From Myxococcota bacterium (GTDB lineage: Bacteria; Myxococcota_A; UBA9160; SMWR01): a DNA stretch of 64,000 nt. Below the pieces are notes generated by a model. That model made no database searches. It was given only the letters and a program-made list of their open reading frames with translations, and was not told the DNA's origin. The stretch's first letter is position 1. Each line of letters begins with the position of its first letter. The stretch lies in contig JBCCEW010000003.1 of NCBI GenBank assembly GCA_039030075.1, positions 124,001-188,000 on the forward strand, written 5' to 3'. This document shows, piece by piece, positions 52,719 to 61,545 of the stretch. The translations under genes and the position numbers were made by a program.

Positions 52719-53768
52719 CTACTCGCCCTCCAACACGCAGACCAGGTTCTGCTGGAGGCAGTGCCCCTGGGTCGCATGAGCCACGGCGCGGTCGCCGTCG
52801 CCTGCGGCGATGCGCTCGAAGGCGTCGCCGATCCGGTTCAGTCCGCACGAGAAGAGCGTGCGGCTACAAAGCGATCCGCCCGACGGGTTCACCCGCAGGT
52901 CATCGGCAAGCCCGAGGGCTTCGCGCAGGATCAGCTCCTGGTGGGTGTAGGGCGCATCGAGCTCGGCGAAGTCGACCTTGTCGCTGCCGACCCCCGCCTT
53001 CGACGCCGCCAGCTCGGCCGACGGTGCGCTCGTCAGGTCGCGCACCCCGAGTGCCGGCGGATCGATGCGGTGGTCGATGCCGCGGATCCAGACCGGGCGC
53101 TTCGAGAGCTCCCTCGCCTTCTCCTCGGCCGCGATCACCATCACCGTCGCTCCGTCCGTGTTCGTCGGACAATCGTGGTCGCGCAGAGGCGAGGTGCGGT
53201 ACGGCTCGGCGAGCAGCTTCTCGACATCGAAATCGCCCTTCGTCACCGCGTGGGGGTTGTCCTGGGCGTCGCGGCGGCTGCGCGCCGCGATCTCGGCGAG
53301 GTCCCGCTCGCTCTTCCCCGAACGTTCGAGGAAGAGGCGGGCCTGGATTCCCGCGACACTATCCGCATCGGGCCAGAGTTGAGTCACGCAGTAGGGGTCG
53401 AGCTGCAGCGCGACGACCTCGGCGAGGTCACCCGGTGAGGTCTTGCCGAACGAGTAGATGATCGCCGAGTCGACTTCGCCGGTCTGGATCTTCACCCACG
53501 CTTCGTAGAGCGCGAAGGCGCCGTCCATCTCGACGTGGGACTCCTTGATCGGCGGCCACGCGCCGACGCCATCGAGCGCCAACACGAACGCGAAGGGCTG
53601 ACCCTGCAGGAAGTCGCTGCTTCCCGAGCAGGTGAACTCGATGTCCGTGCGCTCCATGCCGCTGCGCGCCACGGCTTCCTTCACCACGGGCAGCAGGAAC
53701 TCGACCTCGTTGCGCACCTCGGCGCGCGCGTTGGACTGGGCGAACGAAACGATTCCGACGTTGCGCAT
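52719..53768 (-). CDS. Thiolase-like protein (Ltp/SCP2 group), partner
   Basis: A 349-residue thiolase-fold protein, second of a pair. It starts MRNVGIVSFAQSNAR, has FTCSGSSDF and GTL-like sheet residues early, and ends with a C-terminal half including SGGSLCSRTLFSCGLNRI and ATQGHCLQQN. The nucleophile position (SHVEMDGAFAL near residue 80) has no Cys. It likely forms a complex with the other thiolase and the two DUF35 proteins. The stop/start overlap with the upstream DUF35 gene is TGATG. Confidence 0.8.
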   Translation of the reverse strand: MRNVGIVSFAQSNARAEVRNEVEFLLPVVKEAVARSGMERTDIEFTCSGSSDFLQGQPFAFVLALDGVGAWPPIKESHVEMDGAFALYEAWVKIQTGEVDSAIIYSFGKTSPGDLAEVVALQLDPYCVTQLWPDADSVAGIQARLFLERSGKSERDLAEIAARSRRDAQDNPHAVTKGDFDVEKLLAEPYRTSPLRDHDCPTNTDGATVMVIAAEEKARELSKRPVWIRGIDHRIDPPALGVRDLTSAPSAELAASKAGVGSDKVDFAELDAPYTHQELILREALGLADDLRVNPSGGSLCSRTLFSCGLNRIGDAFERIAAGDGDRAVAHATQGHCLQQNLVCVLEGE

Positions 53769-54265
53769 CAGGTGTTCTCCCGAATCTGCTCGTAGGTCAC
53801 GTCGGGCTCGTCGATCGGCTCGAAGTAGTCGATGCTCGCGACGTTCGGCGAGAGCTGATCGTCGCTGACCCACTTCGCCTGCACGCGCATGCCGATGCGC
53901 ACCTCGTCGAGGGGGCACTTCTGCAGCACGTGGAACATGCCGACCCCCGCACCGTCGAGCAGGACGTTGATGCACACGTAGGGCAGCTCGAACTTGATGT
54001 TGTCCGACGGCACGCGAATCACCGAGTAGGTGACGACGGTGCCTTTGTCGGAAACTTCGACCGATTCGGTGACGAGCTCCGAGGTTCGCGGGTCGGCGCC
54101 ACGGGGCGGCACCATGACCGGAGCGCCCGGCCCGGACCGCGCGCCGATGATCTTCTTCTGCTCGAGGCCGCGCAGGAACTGGGTCGCGGCGAGCCCAGCC
54201 GTGAAGTCGTAGTCGAGGCGTACCGGCGTGACGATCGCCTTGATCTCGTTCGCTTCGTCGCTCAT
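53768..54265 (-). CDS. OB-fold DUF35 protein b
   Basis: The 165-residue protein has the DUF35/ChsH2-type architecture: an N-terminal helix (LAATQFLRGLEQKKIIG), a PPRG motif, and an OB fold with VVTYSVIRVP and VGMFHVLQKC. The usual rubredoxin-like CxxC zinc pair before PPR is absent (GARSGPGAPVMVPPRG). DUF35 proteins partner with thiolase-like enzymes and hold acyl-CoA. It overlaps the next gene by one base and the preceding DUF35 gene by four. Confidence 0.82.
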   Translation of the reverse strand: MSDEANEIKAIVTPVRLDYDFTAGLAATQFLRGLEQKKIIGARSGPGAPVMVPPRGADPRTSELVTESVEVSDKGTVVTYSVIRVPSDNIKFELPYVCINVLLDGAGVGMFHVLQKCPLDEVRIGMRVQAKWVSDDQLSPNVASIDYFEPIDEPDVTYEQIRENT

Positions 54266-54714
54266 GCGCCCTCCTCCAACGTGAAGCACACCACGTCGTT
54301 GATCCCGCCCTTCGGCTCGTCGGCCCAGCGAGGTTGCACGCGCGCGCCGATCGAGAGCCTGGACTCTTCGCCCGCGTCGACGGCGTGCAGGAGCGGGACG
54401 TCGGCCCCGTCCAGCTGAATCAGCGCATAGGCAAAGGGATGATTCAGCGGCTGCTTCGTGCGGGGCTTCGACACCCACGACCACGACACCACCTTGCCGC
54501 CCGGTCCGACGGACACCCACTCCGAGAGCGCTTCGCCCGTATACGGGTCGTACTCCTGGGGCGGGACGAGCACTTTGCCGTCCTGGGACTTGATGCCTTC
54601 GAACTTTCGGTCGCGAAGACTCGTGAAGAAACGCGAGAGCACCGGCCCGAGCGACCGCTTGTACGGATACTCGAGGACGTGGGGCCCGCGCAGAACGTCG
54701 GGGCTATCGGCCAT
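54262..54714 (-). CDS. OB-fold DUF35 protein a
   Basis: The 150-residue DUF35 protein has FFTSLRDRKFEGIKSQDGKV and VLVPPQEYDPYTGE, then an OB fold (KVVSWSWVSKP, VPLLHAVDAG). The zinc-binding Cys pair is missing here too. It is the first gene of the four-gene thiolase operon; GGAG lies seven bases before the ATG and the stop overlaps the next start (ATGA). Confidence 0.8.
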   Translation of the reverse strand: MADSPDVLRGPHVLEYPYKRSLGPVLSRFFTSLRDRKFEGIKSQDGKVLVPPQEYDPYTGEALSEWVSVGPGGKVVSWSWVSKPRTKQPLNHPFAYALIQLDGADVPLLHAVDAGEESRLSIGARVQPRWADEPKGGINDVVCFTLEEGA

Positions 54715-54884
54715 GAAGGGCTCCGTCGAGACTGGGGGAACGAACAGGGCGCGACGGACGGCCAGTTTGCCGAGGGCGGGGGGCCAGGCCCGTCGGGCTG
54801 GCCACGCTAGCACGGATACCGACGGCGGTGAGCGCGCAAGACCGCTGTCAACGCGGCCTTACGAAACACGAGGCGCGCGGTGCG

Positions 54885-55793
54885 TCAGTCGGTCGAAACC
54901 GTCGGTGCAGGAATCACCAGCGTCGGACATGCCAACTTGGGCAGCGCCCGTTCGAGGCGTTTGCGCGCCGGGCGAGACATCACGAGGAGATCGGCTTCTT
55001 CCGAGGCGGCGATCCACGCGTCTTCGGCCGACCCCTCGTGGTGGCGATCCTCCCAGACCCCATCGGGTTCCGCGCCGAGGTCGGGCGGCGGAGCGCTCGG
55101 TTCGCCGACGTGCAGGCGCGTGATGCGAACCTCCGCGTCGCCGTAGGCCTTCGCGGCATCCAACGCGCGCAGCAGCGGGACCTCGGGCTCGGGGACCTCG
55201 TCGAGCACGACCACGATGTGCTGAAGGGAGAGAGTGCCGTCCTCGGCCGATACGAGTCCCTGACCGTCGCGCGGTACGAACAGCGTCATGCCGGGCGTCG
55301 CTTCACAGATGCGCGCGACCCGCCCCGGCCGCAGGACGCGACGCCAACCCGGCAGCGGCTCGCTCGACACGACCACGAGGTCCGTGGGTTCTTCGTAGGC
55401 GTAGCGCGTCACCGCCTTCAAGCGATGCCCGCGACCGGGCTGCTTGACGACGCGCAACCCGAGCTTCTCGGCCACCTCGCGGCGCGCGGCCCGCGGAGAG
55501 AGCAACCCCCAGCCGGCCAGTGTGCGGCGTACGGCCGGGCTGATGGCGGGACCGCGCACGCGTTCCTTGCACTCGAGGATCGTCAGCGACGCACGGCGCA
55601 CGAGCGCGACGGCCAGCGCGTGGGCAAAGGCCTCATGGCTCGCACTCGACTTGTTCGTGGCGAACAGAATCGAGCTGATGTCGGGAAGATTCGCGCCTGC
55701 GTCCAACGTGGCCTCCGCGCCGGCAGCATACTGCGAATCCTCGGGCGCCGGTCGCGAATTCCCGGTGAGGCGCGCGAGCAGAGCCCGGTTCAA
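54885..55793 (-). CDS. UspA-like universal stress protein
   Basis: The 302-residue protein contains two Usp-like halves: SSILFATNKSSASHEAFAHAL and IVVVLDEVPEPEVPLLRALD begin each, with DLVVVSS and DLLVMSRPARKR as the terminal strands. The canonical G-x2-G-x9-G-S nucleotide loop is poorly conserved, so binding of ATP is doubtful. TTG 55793 overlaps the stop of the channel gene (TTGA), so the two are coupled, suggesting it regulates the channel. Confidence 0.75.
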   Translation of the reverse strand: MNRALLARLTGNSRPAPEDSQYAAGAEATLDAGANLPDISSILFATNKSSASHEAFAHALAVALVRRASLTILECKERVRGPAISPAVRRTLAGWGLLSPRAARREVAEKLGLRVVKQPGRGHRLKAVTRYAYEEPTDLVVVSSEPLPGWRRVLRPGRVARICEATPGMTLFVPRDGQGLVSAEDGTLSLQHIVVVLDEVPEPEVPLLRALDAAKAYGDAEVRITRLHVGEPSAPPPDLGAEPDGVWEDRHHEGSAEDAWIAASEEADLLVMSRPARKRLERALPKLACPTLVIPAPTVSTD

Positions 55794-56512
55794 TCCACGG
55801 GCGGCCTTGGCACGGGGCGTCCGTGGGCCAGATGCAGGCCGACCAGGCGCGCGATGAAGATGGTGATGTACAGCTGGCCCACGATCGCCTCGCCGGCGGC
55901 CAGCGCGCGCATCGCATCCGAGCGCGGAACGATATCGCCGTAGCCCAGCGTCGTGAGCGTCACGAAGCTGAAGTAGAGGATCTCGGGATGCCGGAACGTC
56001 TCCCCGGGCACGCTCCCATCGGTGAGCGGCGCCCCTTCGATCCAGAGCGAACCGGGCTGCGCGATCTCGGCGAAGCTATAGAGGGTGACCCACAGGATCC
56101 CGAGCAGCAGATAGAGGCAGGCGCCGCCGAGGATCGTGTCGCTGGTCACGCGATCGGTCGCGAGCAGCCGCGCGCCGAGCGTCGCCGTCACCAGCGCCAG
56201 GAAACCGCTCGCTGCGAGCGAACTCAGCATCGCGAAGCCGCGCGAGGCGGTGATCCAACTGGCCCAATCGAACACGAGCGCCGGCACCCCGAGCAGCAGG
56301 CCCGCGACGAGCACCGCTCGCCGGCGACTGATGGTGAACAGCGCGGCGACGAGCACCACCGAGAGGCCGATCCGCAACGTCGGAACGTGCAGCTCGGTCG
56401 CGCGCAAGAGCGGCGGCAGGAACAGCGCGAGCAACACCGCGACCAGGAGCCAGCTGTAGCGGGCGGTGTCCCGCCCTCCCGACCCGAGTGTCAGCGCCTC
56501 GCGTTCTTCCAC
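55790..56512 (-). CDS. Two-pore-like potassium channel
   Basis: A 240-residue membrane protein with five to six helices and one pore loop containing the K+ selectivity filter TLGYGD near residue 196, after LYFSFVT. No cytoplasmic RCK/TrkA domain follows; the adjacent Usp-like protein may supply the regulatory domain. Translation of the Usp gene is coupled by TTGA. Confidence 0.87.
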   Translation of the reverse strand: MEEREALTLGSGGRDTARYSWLLVAVLLALFLPPLLRATELHVPTLRIGLSVVLVAALFTISRRRAVLVAGLLLGVPALVFDWASWITASRGFAMLSSLAASGFLALVTATLGARLLATDRVTSDTILGGACLYLLLGILWVTLYSFAEIAQPGSLWIEGAPLTDGSVPGETFRHPEILYFSFVTLTTLGYGDIVPRSDAMRALAAGEAIVGQLYITIFIARLVGLHLAHGRPVPRPPVD

Positions 56513-56613
56513 GACCGCATGCTACAGCGATCTCGGGTGCGCGGTCCTGCTTCGACCCCGTTGGCACGGAGAGCGGGTCGGGGCTCCGGGCCCCGACCCT
56601 CGGTCCGCGCGCC

Positions 56614-57804
56614 CTAGAGCGGTCGCGTCAGTCCGAGCCCGTTGTCGCGCATCACGAGACGCGTGTCCTCGGCATTGAAGCCCGCGAGGTCGTTCACGAA
56701 CTCGGTGGGATCCGCCAGACCTTCGCCGTGGGGGAAGTCGGAACCAAAGAGCATGTGATCCGCGCCGATCGAGTCGCGCAGCGCCGGCAGATCGTCCTCG
56801 TAGTAGGGCGACACCCAGACGTGCTTGCGGAAGGCCTCGACCGGGTCCTGCTTGAAGGCAAAGGGCATCTGTCCGTAGGCCTTCTTCAGCTTCGAGAGCA
56901 GCGGGGGAACCCAGGAGCTGCCGGTCTCGATCGTCGCCAGGCGCAGGCGCGTGTGACGATCGAAGAGGCCTCCGCAGACGAGCGCCGCCATCGTGTCCAG
57001 GATCGGCGACGGCGACATGCACAGCCGCAGCGGGTTGAAGTCGAAGGACTGGAACTCGGTGCCGAGCCCCCACGAGTCGTAGAACTCGTAGTAGCCCGAG
57101 TCGCCCGAGTGGTACGCCACGGTGATGCCCGCCTCGTTCACGCGAGACCAGAACGGGTCGAAGCGCTCGTCCGCAGGGCTGACGCCACCGGCCGGCGTGT
57201 GGATCGGACCGGCCCGCATCACGACGACCCGCGCGTCCCGCGCGAGCGACCACTCGAGTTCGGCGACGGCGTGGTCGACGTCGACGAGCGTGATGTAGGG
57301 CGCCGCGAAGATGCGGTCCTTGTAGGAGAAGCCCCAGTCCTCGTCCATCCAACGGTTGAACGCACCAAAGGCGGCGCACAGCGCCTCGGGGTCTCCCTTC
57401 AGCGACTCTTCCATACCGACGCCCAGCGTCGGGAACATGAACATGCCCTCGAGCCCCTGGGTATCCATCAGCGCGAGGCGCGCATCGCGATCGCGGTAGG
57501 CGGGGTTGATCGGCTCGAGGTCACCGAAGACCTCGCGGATGCTCTTCCCTTCCGGGTTGCGACCGCGGAAGTACTCGTCGAGGCAGCCGGGCTTCGCCAC
57601 CGGGTCGAAGGTGGGGTTCGGGATGAAGCGGTTCACCTTGCCGCCGACCAGCAGGCACTTGCGGCCGTTCAGCGTGCCCCACTGCATGGCGCGTCGGGCC
57701 ATCTTCGGATCGATGTGGCGGGTGAAGGCGTCCTCGGCCTCGTAGTAGTGGTTGTCGGCGTCGAAGGCCGCGAAGTCGATGTGAGAGGAAGCGATCTGGG
57801 ACAC
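56614..57804 (-). CDS. Amidohydrolase family 2 (TIM-barrel decarboxylase/hydrolase)
   Basis: The 396-residue protein is of the PF04909 type: DADNHYYEAEDAF replaces the usual D-x-H metal motif, HSGDSGYYEF near 225 and FGSDFPHGEG near 360 supply the other ligands. Members decarboxylate or hydrolyse aromatic and cyclic acids. The GTG at 57804 follows AAGGAG. It is divergent from a TetR regulator which probably controls it. Confidence 0.87.
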   Translation of the reverse strand: MSQIASSHIDFAAFDADNHYYEAEDAFTRHIDPKMARRAMQWGTLNGRKCLLVGGKVNRFIPNPTFDPVAKPGCLDEYFRGRNPEGKSIREVFGDLEPINPAYRDRDARLALMDTQGLEGMFMFPTLGVGMEESLKGDPEALCAAFGAFNRWMDEDWGFSYKDRIFAAPYITLVDVDHAVAELEWSLARDARVVVMRAGPIHTPAGGVSPADERFDPFWSRVNEAGITVAYHSGDSGYYEFYDSWGLGTEFQSFDFNPLRLCMSPSPILDTMAALVCGGLFDRHTRLRLATIETGSSWVPPLLSKLKKAYGQMPFAFKQDPVEAFRKHVWVSPYYEDDLPALRDSIGADHMLFGSDFPHGEGLADPTEFVNDLAGFNAEDTRLVMRDNGLGLTRPL

Positions 57805-57875
57805 GGGAGCTCCTTGGCGGTGCGGGCCGCTGGGGTCCCGCTCGCGGAATGACTCGTGGTTCGTTGCCGAAATAT

Positions 57876-57900
57876 TAGCGTTCGTTTCGATGAACCGCTA
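57876..57900. promoter_or_regulatory. Imperfect palindrome, candidate TetR operator
   Basis: TAGC-GTTC (57876-57883), eight bases, then GAAC-CGCTA (57892-57900): the inner GTTC/GAAC arms are exact and the outer arms pair with one extra base. It lies in the AT-richer 180-bp divergent gap between the amidohydrolase gene and tetR, with AATATT beside it. Likely site of the adjacent TetR protein. Confidence 0.45.
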
Positions 57901-57984
57901 TTCATACAATCGTGAGCGGGGCCGAGCCCGGCGCTTCCGGAGGTCGGGGGCGGCGAGGCGCCCGCCGAAGCGCGAGGAGCCGGG

Positions 57985-58593
57985 GTGCCCAGCCAAGCCC
58001 ACGCCAAGGACACCCTGCGCCGCGCCCGACAGGAGGCCTACCGGGGCCTGATCCTGGAGGCCGCCGTGCGGGTCTTCGGCGCCAAGCCCTACGGCGAGGC
58101 GAAGGTCGCCGAGATCGCCCTGGGCGCGGGCATCGCGACGGGCACGGTCTACGCGTGCTTCCCCAGCAAGCGCGATCTCTACCGCGCGGTCCACCGGGAG
58201 AACCTCGATGCCCTGGCCGCCGCCTATGCGGAGATCCCGCCCGGCGGATCGGTGCAGGAGACGATCCTCGCCCGCTCCGGCGTCTCGACGCGCTTCCTCA
58301 CGTCCCGCCCGGACTACCTCCGCATGTACCTGCGCGAAGCCGGGGGCTGGGGCTTCGACGCCGAAGGAATCCCGGAAGCGGCGGCGGCGTTCATGGAAGA
58401 CGCGCTCTACGAGCGCGGCGTCGCCGAAGGTGAGCTCATCGAAGAGGATCCGGGCGTCCTGCAGAGCCTGATGCGGGCCAGCCACCAGGTGCACCTGAGC
58501 CACTGGCTGCAGAGCGGCATGCGGGAAGCGCCCGCGGATCTCGCGGGGCGCATCCAGGCCTACGCGAAGCGGGCGTTCTTCCGGGCGTCCTAG
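57985..58593 (+). CDS. TetR-family transcriptional regulator
   Basis: A 202-residue TetR protein: helix-turn-helix AKVAEIALGAGIATGTVYACF near residues 39-59 followed by PSKRDLYRAV, then a helical ligand domain. The GTG start at 57985 has GAGGAG five bases upstream. It is divergent from the amidohydrolase and is the probable regulator of it. Its stop overlaps the convergent kinase stop in CTAG. Confidence 0.9.
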   Translation: MPSQAHAKDTLRRARQEAYRGLILEAAVRVFGAKPYGEAKVAEIALGAGIATGTVYACFPSKRDLYRAVHRENLDALAAAYAEIPPGGSVQETILARSGVSTRFLTSRPDYLRMYLREAGGWGFDAEGIPEAAAAFMEDALYERGVAEGELIEEDPGVLQSLMRASHQVHLSHWLQSGMREAPADLAGRIQAYAKRAFFRAS

Positions 58594-60050
58594 GCTTCCG
58601 CGGCGGCGCCCGCACAGGGCAGGTGGAAGCGGAAGCACGTGCCGCGTCCCGGCTCACTCTCGACCTCGATCGCCTCGCCGTGCAGGTCGAGGATCCGGTG
58701 CACCACCGCGAGGCCGAGGCCCATTCCCTCGCCCGGGACATCCGTGACCCGATAGAAGCGATCGAAGATGTGGGGCAGAGCCTCTGACGGAATCCCGCGG
58801 CCGGTGTCCGTGACCTCGACCCGGATGCCCGCCCCGGCCCGCTCGGCGCGCACGCTAACATCGCCCCCGTCGGGGGTGTGGCGCAGCGCGTTCTCGACGA
58901 GGTTCTCGAGCACCCGCTCGACCAGGCCGATGTCAGCGTGCACGGGCGCCAACCCGGGTGCCACGCTCGCCTCGAGTCGCACCCCTGCTTCCTCGGCGCG
59001 GAGTACGTGGGGTTGCAGGACGTCCTGCACGAGTTCTCCCAGCGCGAAGCGTTCGCGGCGCAGCTCGACCCCCCCCGACTCGAGACGCGCCAGCTCGAGC
59101 AGACTGTCGACGAGCGCCGAGAGGCGATCCGTGTGGCGCGCCGCCGCTTCGAGGTAGCGGAGCTGCTCCTCGCGGGAGAGTTGATCGCCCATCAGCTGGA
59201 GGGTCTCGAGATAGCCGCGCAGGGACGCCAACGGTGTGCGCAGGTCGTGGGAGACGCTCGCGACCAGTTCACGACGCAATCGGTCGACCTCCTCGAGCGC
59301 GTTCACCTGCTGGGAAACCCGATCGGCGAGGTGGTCGAAGGTGGCGCGCAGGCGATCGAGCTCGTCGGCGCCCAGCGGCGCGATCGGTTCGTCCGGGTCG
59401 GCGTCGGCCAGGAACGTCGCCATGCGCTGGTCGAGGTCGGTGACGCGGCGGGTGATCGAGCGGAACAGCACCAGCCCGACGACCAGGCCGAAGACGCTGA
59501 CCAACGCGACGCTGCCGACGGCGAGCTGGGCGATCCGGCTGCGACTCATCAAGCCGCCGAGACTCTGATAGCGCTGGCCTTCGAGCACGACGTACAGGAA
59601 GCCCGTGGGTCCGCCGTCGTCGCCCAACACCGGTGCCGCCGAGAAGATCACTTCGCGACCCGCGTCGCGCGGATCGTCACCGTAGATCGGCAGCATCTCG
59701 CCGCGCTCGATGAAGGCGCGAATCGGTTCGACGTCGACGCGCTGACGCACCACGCTGCCTTCGGGTGCCGAGTAGGCGAGCAGGCCGCCCGCCGGATCGA
59801 GCCAGTAGAGCTCGACGCTCGGGTTCAGATGCATGAGCGTCTCGAACTCGCTCTCGAGCACCGGAAGGCCCCACTTTGGATCGACCTCGTCGGTCAGCAG
59901 GGTCCCGGCGAGTTCTCGGTGCAGTGCCTGGATGGCCTCGTCTTCGTAGACCTGGCTGACGCGCATCCAGACCACGAGCTGGGCCACGAGCAGGGCAGCG
60001 ACCAACGCGGTGAGCGCCAGCGCCAGCTTGCGATACAGGGTGCGGCGCAC
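58590..60050 (-). CDS. Sensor histidine kinase
   Basis: The 486-residue kinase has a membrane helix near 13-33, a periplasmic sensor of about 130 residues (PPIYGDD- and VFSAAPVLG-type strands), a second helix near 178-200, HAMP, then the dimerisation His in SVSHDLRTPLAS near 266, N box ENLVENALRHT, DTGRGI and GMGLGLAVVH. It pairs with the response regulator, whose stop lies two bases upstream. GTG 60050 is the start. The signal is unknown. Confidence 0.93.
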   Translation of the reverse strand: MRRTLYRKLALALTALVAALLVAQLVVWMRVSQVYEDEAIQALHRELAGTLLTDEVDPKWGLPVLESEFETLMHLNPSVELYWLDPAGGLLAYSAPEGSVVRQRVDVEPIRAFIERGEMLPIYGDDPRDAGREVIFSAAPVLGDDGGPTGFLYVVLEGQRYQSLGGLMSRSRIAQLAVGSVALVSVFGLVVGLVLFRSITRRVTDLDQRMATFLADADPDEPIAPLGADELDRLRATFDHLADRVSQQVNALEEVDRLRRELVASVSHDLRTPLASLRGYLETLQLMGDQLSREEQLRYLEAAARHTDRLSALVDSLLELARLESGGVELRRERFALGELVQDVLQPHVLRAEEAGVRLEASVAPGLAPVHADIGLVERVLENLVENALRHTPDGGDVSVRAERAGAGIRVEVTDTGRGIPSEALPHIFDRFYRVTDVPGEGMGLGLAVVHRILDLHGEAIEVESEPGRGTCFRFHLPCAGAAAEA

Positions 60051-60052
60051 GC

Positions 60053-60760
<708 letters not shown>

Positions 60761-60834
60761 GGGGCCTTCGATGCCGGGGGACGCCCCCGGGTTCCGAGGC
60801 TCCGGGTCGGGGGGAGGCAGGGAGAGAGCCACGC

Positions 60835-61428
60835 TTAGGCCGCCGAATCGAGCAGTTCGAGGTCGCCCCGCACGCGCTCGCGCGCCCGGTGAACGAGCAT
60901 CTTCGCCGCGTTCGGCGTCCGGCCGAGGCGCTTCGCCACCTCGCCCACCGGCAGCTCCTGGACCCCGCGGAGCAGCAGCGCCTCGCGCTGGACGTCCGAG
61001 AGCGACTCCATCGAATCGCGGACCGCGTGCAGCCGCTCGCGCTGCCAGAGCCGCTCGTCGGCCGCGGGCAGGTTCGCATCGGGCCACTCGGCCTCGCCGT
61101 TGGAGACCTCGTCCAGGGCCACGGTCGGGCGGCGTCGGCGCGACCGCAGGCGCATCAGCGCGCAGTTCACGGTGATCCGGTAGAGCCACGAGGAGAGCTG
61201 GGAGTCGCCGCGGAAGCGGTGGAGCGAGCGGAGTGCCGCCAGCACCGCCTCCTGGACGACGTCCTCGGCCTCGTCCGGATCGCGCACCAGGCGATCTGCG
61301 GCGGCCAGGAGGCGCGACCGGTAGGCGGTCGCGGCTTCGGCCAGGGCCTCGGGGGTTGCCAGCGCTGCCGCGGCCGGAGCCGCGGAAGCCTTCGCGTCGA
61401 TCGAGTCGGGTCGTCGTGTCGTGTCCAT
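60835..61428 (-). CDS. ECF-type sigma factor (RpoE-like)
   Basis: The 197-residue protein has region 2 with ADRLVRDPDEAEDVVQEAVL and LSSWLYRITVNCALMRLR, an acidic middle, and region 4 with MESLSDVQREALLLRGVQE and a helix-turn-helix ending AKMLVHRARERVRG. No anti-sigma gene is adjacent; it precedes a two-component system instead, which may act downstream of it. ATG 61428 gives a typical length. Confidence 0.9.
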   Translation of the reverse strand: MDTTRRPDSIDAKASAAPAAAALATPEALAEAATAYRSRLLAAADRLVRDPDEAEDVVQEAVLAALRSLHRFRGDSQLSSWLYRITVNCALMRLRSRRRRPTVALDEVSNGEAEWPDANLPAADERLWQRERLHAVRDSMESLSDVQREALLLRGVQELPVGEVAKRLGRTPNAAKMLVHRARERVRGDLELLDSAA

Positions 61429-61545
61429 GCCCCCAGAGTGGCGGGCAAAGATCACGCAAATCTCACGACGACCTCATCGTTCGCTCGCGAGGGGAGATCC
61501 GGGTTCGAGACGTGCCGCGACCGACACAGCGGCGCGGCAGTCGGA

